Assembly: GCA_947447815.1 (NCBI GenBank)
Contig: CANFLJ010000012.1
Span: 1-13,827, forward strand
DNA length: 13,827 bases
Direction of reading: 5' to 3'
Source of the DNA: Chitinophagaceae bacterium
GTDB lineage: Bacteria; Bacteroidota; Bacteroidia; Chitinophagales; Chitinophagaceae
The translations under genes and the position numbers were made by a program. Shown one piece after another: positions 5,505-13,257 of the stretch (positions are counted from its first letter, which is position 1; each line of letters begins with the position of its first letter). The notes beneath the pieces were generated by a model that saw nothing but the letters and a program-made list of their open reading frames with translations, was not told the DNA's origin and did not search any database.

Positions 5505-8201
5505 CTATTTCTTAATGAAAGAGATGGTATTATCATTTTCGGTAGTATTGATAACCTTAATGATATACATTCCTTTTGCAAGAGATTGTACATTTAATAA
5601 AGCCACCTGACCAGTAGTTGTTTTTTGACTGTAAACCTTTCCAGTTAAATCAACCAGTTGAATAGTAGAACCAGCAGCTAAGCCAGAAACCATCACTTCG
5701 TTTGTAGCAGGATTAGGATATACATTTAAGGTAAGTTTAGTTTGTAATGCAACCTTTAAGATATTGCTATATACTGTTTTTCCAGTTTTATCTACAGAAA
5801 GAACTCGGAAATAATAAGTACCGGTAGATAAGTCGTTATTCATAAATGAATAGTTAGCAGCATTAGTAGCAAATACCTGACCAACAGTTACAAATGTTTT
5901 ACCATCAGCACTTCTTTCAATAACATATTTGTTCATATTGATTTCGGTAGCCACATCCCATGAAATCTTAACGCTGTTGTTCTTTGTAGATGCGTTAATA
6001 TCAAGCAATTTTACTGGCAATATATTATCACCAATTTTACCTACACACAAAGGTCCAAAAGAGGTAAAGGTAGCAGTAGCTGTATTGGCTGTGTTGTCGC
6101 CGCTTCCGGTATTTAAGCTCCAAATACCAGCAGTATATTCTCCAACACCAATTTGATTGTTAGAAAAAGAGGAGAAGTTAGCTCCTTCTAAAGCAGCAGG
6201 CCATCCTAATGCAACAACACAAGGATTTGCTCCTGCCGAACGGGTAATATTCCATATAGCATCTACTGCATTTGCTTTTTGAGCGCCGCTCAATGCAGTT
6301 CCTGTAATAGTACCATCAGCTGTTGCACCTTTAAATGCAGAAACAAGGAAAGTAGAGGAATCGGTAGTAGATAATCCTACAGGTAAATAATTAGCAGCAT
6401 CTCCTACAGGTAAAGCCTTAGCAGCAGCAAAGGAATCTACCCTAATAGCAGACATATTTGCGCCAGAGGAAGTAAGTGCTATATATTTAGCATTACTAAA
6501 AGGAGCGCCGGCAATACTGGCAGTTTTAGCAATAATAACGGTATCAGTAGGGCGAACAGTTAATACACCAGAATTCATCGTTAGTACACTATTTACTTTA
6601 GTATTAAAGTTTGTGGTAACTGGGGCGTTTAAAGTAATATTACCAACTGTCATAAAAGTTGTCTGACCAGATGTGATACCGATAGGGTTGGTTGTAGCAG
6701 CTTTAACTACATAGTTTGTGCCTGCCTGAAATGATTTTCTACCAGTTACAGTAACACAACCAGATGTACTATCAAATCCATTCGGGTTTGAAGTAGTTAA
6801 GGTTGCTGTTCCGCCAGAAAAAGTTAATGTATCAATTGCAACACTAGCAGTAGCTGGTTTAGAAAGGATAAGATAAAAACCACCACCACTAGTTGCTATA
6901 ACGGTAGTATTAGGTTGAATTCCTTTACCACTAACAGTTAAACCTGTAAGACCAGATGGTGCTGTTGGTGTTCCTCCAATGCTTAGATTGTTTATTCTTA
7001 ATGAATCAGCCATTACAATACCGGTCATTGATGGAGCGGATGGATTTGTTTTACTGGAAAAAGTACCGGTTCCAGAAATTACGCTAGTTCCAAAATTCAG
7101 TTTACCAGTAATTTGAGTAGAACTGCTAACATTAATATTGTTGGAAATAGTAACATCACTTACATCACTTACCACTAAAGAAGGGATGGTGATAGTGCCT
7201 ATACCACTTAATGATTGAGGGGTACTTCCTCCAAATACAACAGTGTTTGTAGAACCTGCAGGAGCTGATAATGTACCATTTACTACTAGATTGCCTAAGA
7301 TTGGCGTAGAACCGCTTGTGTGGGTGGTATATGTACAACCAGCATCAATGGTTAAACTTTCCATGCTTAATACAGAACCATCTGCTGTTACGGTTGCTGC
7401 ATTCTGAATATAAACGTTACCAAAATATTTGGTAGATAACCAGGAGCCTGTGCTTGCACCATTGGTTGCACGGATATAATAATTTGATCCTGGCAACATT
7501 AATGCCGCCTGATGGGTAGAGGTTCCGCCCATTGGACTGTAGGTGCCACTGGTGATTAATTGAGATCCTGATTGAAACACAATTCCATTATTCAATCCCT
7601 GAGTTGCACTACCAAAAGGATAACCAGAAGATGCTGGAGTAGTAGATAAAGTACAAACAGCGGTAGATTTAAATACTAAACCATATAATGTTTGAGACGT
7701 TAATCTGTGAACACCAGTACCAGTTATAGTTAAGTTTCCGTCTATGCTACCTGTTGCACCATTCAGAAGGGTTAAAATTATATTACCATCTGTAGCAGAG
7801 CTATTAATAGTAACAGTTGATCCTTGGCCAATGATTAAATCATCGCCACCAGTTCCACCCATCAAGGTAAGTGTTCCACTTCCTCCGCCACCTACAGGAC
7901 GAATAAAAGTTACATTAACATTGTTCTGGAAAATAAACTTTGAAGATGAATCAGAAGAAACAGAAACCGTAATAGCTCCGGTTGTTGGGGTTGCACCGCC
8001 AATATTGGAACCATCAAAAATTAAAATATCATCAATACCATTAACTGTTCTAACAGAACCGCTACCATTTAATGCGGTATTCCAGTTAGCATTTGTTTTA
8101 ATTAAACTTGTGGTTGTTCCACCAACCCAATAGTAAGTTTGTTGTGCTTGTACATTGTACATTAGTGTTGTTAAACACAGTAAGAGTAAAAACCTTTTCA
8201 T
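5505..8201 (-). CDS. Secreted T9SS type A sorting domain protein, probable cell-surface protein
   Basis: An 898-residue secreted protein. The signal peptide MKRFLLLLCLTTLMYNVQA is cut before Q20, and the mature protein starts with TYYWVGG, an opening often seen in large Bacteroidota surface proteins. Residues up to about 720 are rich in Ser, Thr, Gly, Asn and Val with repeated short strands, as in a beta-helix or beta-solenoid. A fibronectin-like domain follows at about 728-821 (LPVKLLDINA, VKISWDVATE, YVIERSADGKTF). The last 77 residues are a type A T9SS sorting domain (VYPNPATNEV, LVDLTGKVY, GMYIIKV, ending FIKK). The protein should cross the inner membrane by Sec and the outer membrane by T9SS, then be anchored on or released from the surface. 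No catalytic motif is seen; adhesion is a guess. The frame is open to 8288, but ATG 8201 is chosen because it directly precedes the signal peptide. Confidence 0.88.
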   Translation of the reverse strand: MKRFLLLLCLTTLMYNVQAQQTYYWVGGTTTSLIKTNANWNTALNGSGSVRTVNGIDDILIFDGSNIGGATPTTGAITVSVSSDSSSKFIFQNNVNVTFIRPVGGGGSGTLTLMGGTGGDDLIIGQGSTVTINSSATDGNIILTLLNGATGSIDGNLTITGTGVHRLTSQTLYGLVFKSTAVCTLSTTPASSGYPFGSATQGLNNGIVFQSGSQLITSGTYSPMGGTSTHQAALMLPGSNYYIRATNGASTGSWLSTKYFGNVYIQNAATVTADGSVLSMESLTIDAGCTYTTHTSGSTPILGNLVVNGTLSAPAGSTNTVVFGGSTPQSLSGIGTITIPSLVVSDVSDVTISNNINVSSSTQITGKLNFGTSVISGTGTFSSKTNPSAPSMTGIVMADSLRINNLSIGGTPTAPSGLTGLTVSGKGIQPNTTVIATSGGGFYLILSKPATASVAIDTLTFSGGTATLTTSNPNGFDSTSGCVTVTGRKSFQAGTNYVVKAATTNPIGITSGQTTFMTVGNITLNAPVTTNFNTKVNSVLTMNSGVLTVRPTDTVIIAKTASIAGAPFSNAKYIALTSSGANMSAIRVDSFAAAKALPVGDAANYLPVGLSTTDSSTFLVSAFKGATADGTITGTALSGAQKANAVDAIWNITRSAGANPCVVALGWPAALEGANFSSFSNNQIGVGEYTAGIWSLNTGSGDNTANTATATFTSFGPLCVGKIGDNILPVKLLDINASTKNNSVKISWDVATEINMNKYVIERSADGKTFVTVGQVFATNAANYSFMNNDLSTGTYYFRVLSVDKTGKTVYSNILKVALQTKLTLNVYPNPATNEVMVSGLAAGSTIQLVDLTGKVYSQKTTTGQVALLNVQSLAKGMYIIKVINTTENDNTISFIKK

Positions 8202-8724
8202 ACGCTTTGCTTTTTGTTTTAAAATAATTGTAAAACTGTTTATTAATATTTGATTTATTGTGAAACAACTTGGGCTATGATAAACCAACTAAAATGATTG
8301 TTATATGTTGAGTAATTTGATTCATAATATGGCCGATAATTTTTGGTTTGAGTAGGTAGTTTATGATCGTTTAACCAACAAAATCAAACCTCAATATAGC
8401 AAAATTGCTAATGTTTTCAATAAGTACCAAATTTATATTATAAAATATAAACTAAACCTAATTGAAATATGGATATATTTTATAATGGAAAAGAATAGTG
8501 CAGGGGCATATTAATCAAACTGACTGATTTTGCATGCAACTCCTGCCTTGGTTACTTTAGCTTCTCTATGCAAGCATCTGGTATATGGATAGGATTGGCA
8601 GAGGATCATTTACACACAGTAGAATAAAATAAAAAAGACTAGAGATTAATTCGGTTTATATTAACAGAAAGGTCTGTAAAAAAGAAAAACCAGGTATAAA
8701 GCCTGGTTTTATATGTTGATTAAA
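8202..8724. other. Long intergenic region with no recognised gene
   Basis: About 520 bases separate two minus-strand genes. It holds a terminator at its right end (8681-8710). A minus-strand TAAATTTG at 8435-8428 matches the TAnnTTTG -7 consensus but lacks a clear -33 partner; if used, it would give the cargo gene a leader of over 200 bases. Small dyads are TAGCAA/TTGCTA at 8397-8410 and TGCATGCA at 8531-8538. A slightly more GC-rich patch at about 8496-8627 stays open for 42 codons on the plus strand but has no good start. No RNA gene was recognised. Confidence 0.6.
8681..8710 (-). terminator. Intrinsic terminator of the small proline-rich protein gene
   Basis: Arms AAAACCAGG and CCTGGTTTT surround a 7-base loop (8695-8701). 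On the minus strand the hairpin is followed by TTTTTCTTTTTT, and it starts 14 bases after the stop codon at 8725. The base of the stem is A-T rich, so it could also act weakly on the plus strand. Confidence 0.75.
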
Positions 8725-9141
8725 TTATCCCTGTGGTGGTGGATTTTCTCCTCCTTTTTCACCTGGTTTTGGTGGATGTGGTGGTCTTAATTTTTTTTCT
8801 GCTTCCTTATATTTTTTAAATTCTTCTGGAGTAAGAATTTTAGCAACAGCCTCATCACGCTCTTTTATTAGCTTTTCCATTTCTTCTTTATTTGGCGGAG
8901 GCGGAGGCGGAGGTGCTATTTTATCCGCTTTTACAAAAAATTGCTTGAATACTTCGGCAACCTTTTGTTGTTTTTCTGAACTTAAAGATGCGTCTTTTAC
9001 CATTACTTCTTTTAGTCGTTTTAATCTTTCTTCTACTGTAGGAGGTTTTTTAGGACCCTCTTTTTTCATTGGCTCCTGAGCATAACTCATTACAATTACA
9101 GCTACCATAAAAGCCGATAATAATAACATTGACTTTTTCAT
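8725..9141 (-). CDS. Small secreted proline-rich protein, Spy/CpxP-like
   Basis: A 138-residue protein with a signal peptide (cleavage after A21, in SYA-QEP). The mature part is highly charged and helical. A first helix at about 35-75 contains LSSEKQQ (53-59). A second at about 84-118 contains LTPEEFKKY (103-111). These resemble the paired LTxxQ motifs of the Spy/CpxP family of periplasmic proteins, which bind or protect unfolded proteins or sense metals. Between the helices is a run of seven prolines (77-83), and the tail from 120 is rich in Pro, Gly and Lys, which is unusual for the family. No lipobox cysteine is present, so it should be soluble in the periplasm. It is divergent from the DUF1800 gene, with 175 bases between the starts. 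The family assignment is by pattern only; the function is unproven. Confidence 0.78.
   Translation of the reverse strand: MKKSMLLLSAFMVAVIVMSYAQEPMKKEGPKKPPTVEERLKRLKEVMVKDASLSSEKQQKVAEVFKQFFVKADKIAPPPPPPPNKEEMEKLIKERDEAVAKILTPEEFKKYKEAEKKLRPPHPPKPGEKGGENPPPQG
8894..8913. repeat. Hexanucleotide tandem repeat GGCGGA x3 coding for polyproline
   Basis: Three full copies of GGCGGA plus two bases. On the coding (minus) strand they read as alternating CCG and CCT proline codons and make most of the seven-proline run in the Spy/CpxP-like protein. A change in repeat number would keep the frame and alter only the linker length. Confidence 0.8.
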
Positions 9142-9196
9142 ATTTAAATAATTTGTTTACAGAAAATAAGAAGCAGTACTTTTAATAATCCTTTTG

Positions 9197-9209
9197 TTTA
9201 CAATGTAAA
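9197..9209. promoter_or_regulatory. Dyad in the divergent intergenic region, possible operator
   Basis: TTTAC-AAT-GTAAA forms a perfect 5-bp dyad with a 3-base centre. It lies between the divergent starts of the Spy/CpxP-like gene (9141) and the DUF1800 gene (9317). A regulator binding here could affect both, but in AT-rich DNA such a short dyad may be chance. Confidence 0.2.
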
Positions 9210-9316
9210 TATTATCATAATGTAGTGTTTTATCATTACTCAATAGTCCTCTTCTTCTTTTTTCTATTAAACTTTACCCATCTATTTTGGTCGCATCACT
9301 ACTTAAAATTGAAAAG

Positions 9317-10786
9317 ATGTCTATATCAAATCAATCGAAGAATTTACACCTGCTTTCAAGAGCGGGCTTTGGAATTTCTGCCAAGGACTATTCTCTTATA
9401 GATATTCATTCCCCTAAAAAATTGCTGGAAGAAATTGGGATAAACTCAAAGCCCGATTTATTGGACAAAGCATCTCCAGATTCTATAGCTATGGCAAAGG
9501 AGTTGCTGGAAATGAAAGAACAGGGTAAACTAATGCAAAATGAGCAGGGGGAGAATAAAAAAGATATTCGAAGAGAATTTAGAAGACAAAGCAACGAGGA
9601 TATAAGACAACTTTCAATTGCATGGATGGATTTGATGGTAAACGATAAGGCGCAGCTAAGAGAAAAAATGTCTTTGTTCTGGCATGGACATTTTGCCTGT
9701 AGAGATGCAAACATATTTTATACCCAACAACTATTACATATAATTAGAACCAACGCATTAGGCAATTTTGGTGATATGCTGAAAGCGGTTAGTAAGAGCG
9801 CTGCCATGCTGGGGTTTTTAAATAACCAACAAAACAGAAAACAACACCCCAACGAAAATTTTGCCCGAGAGGTGATGGAACTATTTACGCTTGGAAGGGG
9901 CAATTATACCGAACAGGATATTAAGGAAGCCGCTAGAGCATTTACGGGTTGGAATTTTGAAAGAAATGGTGATTTTGTAATGCGTAAAAATATGCATGAT
10001 GATGGTGCCAAAACAATCTTCGGAAAAACAGGAAACTTCACTGGAGAAGACGTTTTGAACATGCTTTTGGAGAATAAGCAAACAGCAAGATATATAGTGA
10101 CCAAGCTATATAAATATCTGGTAAACGATACAATAGACCCTTCTAAAATAGAGTTGTTGGCATCCGATTTTTATGAGAGTAACTATGATATTAATGCTTT
10201 ACTAAAGAAAATCTTCTTGTCGGATTGGTTTTATGATCCTAAAAATATAGGAGTGAAAATAAAATCACCGGTAGAGCTGATGGCAAGTTTAAGAAGAAAG
10301 CTTCCAATGGCTATGAATAAACCAGACATACAAACTGTATTTACAAGGGCGTTAGGTCAAGAATTGTTTCATCCACCAAATGTTGCGGGCTGGCCTGGAG
10401 GTAAAAGCTGGATTGACAGTTCTTCACTGATGATAAGACTGGTAATACCACGACTAATAGAAGATGATACAGAGTTTCAACTGGCCTTAAAATCCGACGA
10501 CGATACGATGATGGGAGGATACAGGAAAGAAATGAAAAAGGCAATTTTAAATAACAATCGATTTAAAATAAAAGCTACAATAGACTGGGGCGCTATCAAT
10601 AAGAATTTTGACAATACAAAAAGAGCGTTTCTTATGAATGATATTCAACAGTACCTAGTAAATAAACAAACCAGTACTGTAACTCAGAAAATCGTGGAAT
10701 CAATTGTAGACAATTCAAGCAGGGAGGCTTATATAAAATCTGCAGCCATAGCATGGATGAGCACCCCGGAATTTCAAATGTGTTAA
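9317..10786 (+). CDS. DUF1800 family protein
   Basis: A 489-residue protein matching DUF1800 along its length: RAGFG at 15-19, then KMSLFWHGHF, HPNENFAREVMELFTLG at 177-193, FTGWNF at 209-214 and HPPNVAGWPGGKSW from 352. The biochemical function of the family is unknown. Its genes are very often found directly beside a DUF1501 gene, as here, where the DUF1501 gene starts 93 bases downstream on the same strand. Many relatives carry an export signal, but none is visible here. The first residues (MSISNQSKNLHLL) are polar, and the alternative TTG start at 9287 adds only MVASLLKIEK. The ATG at 9317 is chosen because it leads directly into the conserved LLSRAGFG region. It could be cytoplasmic, or exported together with the DUF1501 protein. 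Confidence 0.9.
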   Translation: MSISNQSKNLHLLSRAGFGISAKDYSLIDIHSPKKLLEEIGINSKPDLLDKASPDSIAMAKELLEMKEQGKLMQNEQGENKKDIRREFRRQSNEDIRQLSIAWMDLMVNDKAQLREKMSLFWHGHFACRDANIFYTQQLLHIIRTNALGNFGDMLKAVSKSAAMLGFLNNQQNRKQHPNENFAREVMELFTLGRGNYTEQDIKEAARAFTGWNFERNGDFVMRKNMHDDGAKTIFGKTGNFTGEDVLNMLLENKQTARYIVTKLYKYLVNDTIDPSKIELLASDFYESNYDINALLKKIFLSDWFYDPKNIGVKIKSPVELMASLRRKLPMAMNKPDIQTVFTRALGQELFHPPNVAGWPGGKSWIDSSSLMIRLVIPRLIEDDTEFQLALKSDDDTMMGGYRKEMKKAILNNNRFKIKATIDWGAINKNFDNTKRAFLMNDIQQYLVNKQTSTVTQKIVESIVDNSSREAYIKSAAIAWMSTPEFQMC

Positions 10787-10795
10787 ACAAAATAA

Positions 10796-10829
10796 ATTAG
10801 CTAATATGATAATATACTGATTAGCTAAT
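10796..10829. repeat. Two copies of the palindrome ATTAGCTAAT between the DUF1800 and DUF1501 genes
   Basis: ATTAGCTAAT, itself a perfect palindrome, occurs at 10796-10805 and again at 10820-10829, a 24-base repeat distance. Each could be a dimer-binding site. Together they can also fold into a 10-bp hairpin with a 14-base loop, 9 bases after the DUF1800 stop codon. No T run follows, so an ordinary terminator is unlikely. It may be an operator or an mRNA-processing or stability element affecting expression of the second gene. Confidence 0.6.
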
Positions 10830-10879
10830 GATTACAGAATACATCGAGAGGAAGTATATATAACATATAACTTAATATT

Positions 10880-12085
10880 ATGCTGTTTAAAAGAAAAGAC
10901 TTTATACAACTTGGCGCACTGGCTTCTGCAAGTATCATGATGCCAAAGTTTTTGCATGCATTAGGAAGTACAAATCAGCAAATGGTACCCAAAGGAAACA
11001 GGGTACTAATTGTATTGCAGATGAGTGGCGGTAATGATGGATTAAATACAGTTATCCCATTTAGAAATGATATCTATTATCAGAACAGACCTAAGCTTGC
11101 TATTGATAAAAAAGATGCAATAAGCATTACAGACGAAGTTGGTCTACACAAAGAATTGTCCTCCTTTGCCAACTTATACCAGGAGGGCAATATGAGTATA
11201 TTAAATAATGTTGGTTATCCAAATCCCGACCGAAGTCATTTCAGGAGTATGGATATATGGCATACCGCGGCTGATAGCAAAGAGTACTTAACTACAGGAT
11301 GGCTGGGACGCTATCTGGATGCACAATGTCATGGTTGCAATAAGCCAACTCAAGCATTGGAACTGGATGATACATTGAGTCTTTCCATGAAAGGAGCTTA
11401 TGAAAAGGGTATTGCATTCAAAGATGCCTATAGATTATACAATACTTCGCAGGCTAAATATTTTAAAGCGTTGAATGCAGCACATCAGGAACAGCACGCT
11501 GAAGCTCCGGTAGATTATCTGTATAAAACAATGACCGAAACCATTAATAGTGCTGAATATATTTTTAAACAAACAAAAGTATGTCCAGCCAAGGGTGACT
11601 ACCCTAAGAGCGATTTGGGAAATAGTTTCAAAACAATTGCTTCGTTGGTATTGAGCGATATAAATACCAAAGTATATTATGTAAGCATTGGTAGTTTTGA
11701 TACTCATGTAGGACAGCAGGATAAGCAGCAACGATTGTTTAAAGAAATGAACGAGGCGATTGATGCTTTTACAAAAGACATGAAGGCCAACAATCGTTTT
11801 GAAGATGTATTATTAATGACATTCAGCGAATTTGGAAGAAGGGTGGCGGCAAATGCAAGTGGTGGTACCGATCACGGAACGGCAAACAATATGTTTCTGA
11901 TAGGCGGAGGACTGAAACAAAAGGGACTATTGAATCCTATGCCAGATTTGAGCGATTTACAGGATGGTGATTTAAAGTATAAAATAGATTTCAAAAATGT
12001 TTACGCTACCGTACTTAATAACTGGCTAGGAGCTGACTACAAAACAATTCTGGGTAAAGAATATAGTCTGATGAATTTTGTATAA
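10880..12085 (+). CDS. DUF1501 family protein (alkaline phosphatase-like fold)
   Basis: A 401-residue protein of the DUF1501 family, related to the alkaline phosphatase/sulfatase superfamily. Landmarks are LQMSGGNDGLNTVIP (47-60), the histidine region SFDTH (272-276), TFSEFGRR (314-321) and GGTDHG (328-333). The D, H and E residues of these motifs are the probable metal or active-site ligands. The substrate of the family is unknown. The N-terminus looks like a Tat signal (KRKDFIQLGALASASIMMPKF), but the twin arginine is Arg-Lys (R5-K6). It follows the DUF1800 gene on the same strand; the pair is a well-known association and probably one operon. The weakly purine-rich AGAGGAAG lies about 25 bases upstream, too far for a normal ribosome site. 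Its stop is only 5 bases from that of the convergent acyltransferase gene. Confidence 0.9.
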   Translation: MLFKRKDFIQLGALASASIMMPKFLHALGSTNQQMVPKGNRVLIVLQMSGGNDGLNTVIPFRNDIYYQNRPKLAIDKKDAISITDEVGLHKELSSFANLYQEGNMSILNNVGYPNPDRSHFRSMDIWHTAADSKEYLTTGWLGRYLDAQCHGCNKPTQALELDDTLSLSMKGAYEKGIAFKDAYRLYNTSQAKYFKALNAAHQEQHAEAPVDYLYKTMTETINSAEYIFKQTKVCPAKGDYPKSDLGNSFKTIASLVLSDINTKVYYVSIGSFDTHVGQQDKQQRLFKEMNEAIDAFTKDMKANNRFEDVLLMTFSEFGRRVAANASGGTDHGTANNMFLIGGGLKQKGLLNPMPDLSDLQDGDLKYKIDFKNVYATVLNNWLGADYKTILGKEYSLMNFV

Positions 12086-12090
12086 TCATA

Positions 12091-13236
12091 CTATTGCTTT
12101 AACCACCTTTTTATGATGGGGCTGTCTCTGAATTTAGTAGTAGGAAGTTCAAAATATTTATATAATAGTATAGAGAGTAAAATAGTCGTTATCCAGTATA
12201 AAAAATACTGAATATAAGCTGCTGCAATTTCATTAGAAACAAAGCCTGACCAATGTATTTTTTTGATGATCCAATATTGTACTACAGATAAATTTAGTAA
12301 GTACATCGAATAAGATATGATACTAATAGTAGAAACAATCCTAAACCACAATCCTGTTGCTTTGTGAATTGTACTTAGGTAGGGCAGCAGAAATAGAGTT
12401 GCAATTGAGTTTACAGAAAAACTAAATACACAATTATAGACCGTTCCATTAAAATGATATTTTGAAAACATCATTTTAGATATCATTAATATCATTACCC
12501 CACAGAAAAATAGAATAGACTTATAGTGCAGCCAGAATGCTTTATAGTAGTATTGTAGATATGCTCCCAATAACCCATACATTATACTATCCAGTCTTGT
12601 AACTACTTGTTTTCTATAATTCAGATCCCAGTAAGAAAAACTAGTTGCACCTATATGATTAAATCTTAAGTACCTAAATAAGGATACAACCAATATCATC
12701 GTAATTGCAGTAAATAGAACAGATGATTTGACGGAAGCTTTTAAAATCAAGATACATAAGAATAAACAGAAAGGGATGATTAAGTAAAACCATTCTTCAA
12801 TACTTAAGCTCCATGCATCTGGGAAAAACCCTGGATGACAGTAAAAAAGGTTCTGACAAAAAAGGAAGTATTTCTTTATAACCCAGACAGAAAAGTGATT
12901 GGTAAAACAACTATTTAAGACAATTAATAAAACTAATACAAAAAGGTAGTTTGTTATTGTTCTAAACCATCGCCTTACCCAAAAATATATTAGACTTTTA
13001 GTGCTAAGATATTTTGATCCGAGGGTTTTTAGTAGAATGTCTCCAATCAAAAAGCCACTTAATACAAAGAAGATAGAAACCCCATCCATCACAAATAACT
13101 CGTACTTAACTGCTATAGATTTTGGCAAAAGATATTTTCCATGTTCAAATAACACAAAAAATATAGCAGCGGCTCTTAGAAGGTCCAGTCCGAATATTCT
13201 ATTCTGATTGATTTCTATTTTAAAAAGACGACCCAA
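12091..13236 (-). CDS. Acyltransferase family 3 membrane protein (OafA/YrhL-like)
   Basis: A 381-residue multi-pass membrane protein of acyltransferase family 3, which moves acyl groups (often acetyl) from the cytoplasm to sugars or other targets at the cell surface. The N-terminal FGLDLLRAAAIFFVLFEHG carries the conserved R-(10)-H pair as R21 and H32. SIFFVLSGFLIG (54-65), VRRWFR (87-92) and WSLSIEEWFY (142-151) are further family marks. The rest is a series of hydrophobic helices. The start is TTG at 13236, directly preceded by an in-frame stop; the next ATG (residue 50) would remove the R21/H32 site. A promoter-like box at 13258-13265 fits the TTG start. It is much more AT-rich than its neighbours (33 G+C in the 120 bases 12121-12240). 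The acceptor could be a lipopolysaccharide or exopolysaccharide sugar, which cannot be told from the sequence. Confidence 0.88.
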   Translation of the reverse strand: MGRLFKIEINQNRIFGLDLLRAAAIFFVLFEHGKYLLPKSIAVKYELFVMDGVSIFFVLSGFLIGDILLKTLGSKYLSTKSLIYFWVRRWFRTITNYLFVLVLLIVLNSCFTNHFSVWVIKKYFLFCQNLFYCHPGFFPDAWSLSIEEWFYLIIPFCLFLCILILKASVKSSVLFTAITMILVVSLFRYLRFNHIGATSFSYWDLNYRKQVVTRLDSIMYGLLGAYLQYYYKAFWLHYKSILFFCGVMILMISKMMFSKYHFNGTVYNCVFSFSVNSIATLFLLPYLSTIHKATGLWFRIVSTISIISYSMYLLNLSVVQYWIIKKIHWSGFVSNEIAAAYIQYFLYWITTILLSILLYKYFELPTTKFRDSPIIKRWLKQ

Positions 13237-13257
13237 TTAAAAAGCTTTGATGGATAA

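Noticed and set aside
7744..8133. Plus-strand proline-rich open frame of 129 codons
   Set aside because: It mirrors the glycine- and threonine-rich coding of the T9SS cargo gene on the other strand; the proline runs are the complement of GG-rich codons.
8202..8288. Longer start for the T9SS cargo protein (29 extra residues)
   Set aside because: It would bury the signal peptide; the ATG at 8201 directly precedes a normal Lys-Arg plus hydrophobic signal sequence.
8345..8390. Inverted repeat GGTTTGA / TCAAACC with a 32-base loop
   Set aside because: Seven bases with a long loop in AT-rich DNA is close to chance, and no T run or nearby gene end supports a terminator.
9287..9316. TTG start for the DUF1800 protein
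   Set aside because: It adds MVASLLKIEK with no signal sequence or family similarity; the ATG at 9317 leads into the conserved region.
9881..10104. Overlapping minus-strand frames inside the DUF1800 gene
   Set aside because: They are short antisense shadows of a gene with conserved motifs.
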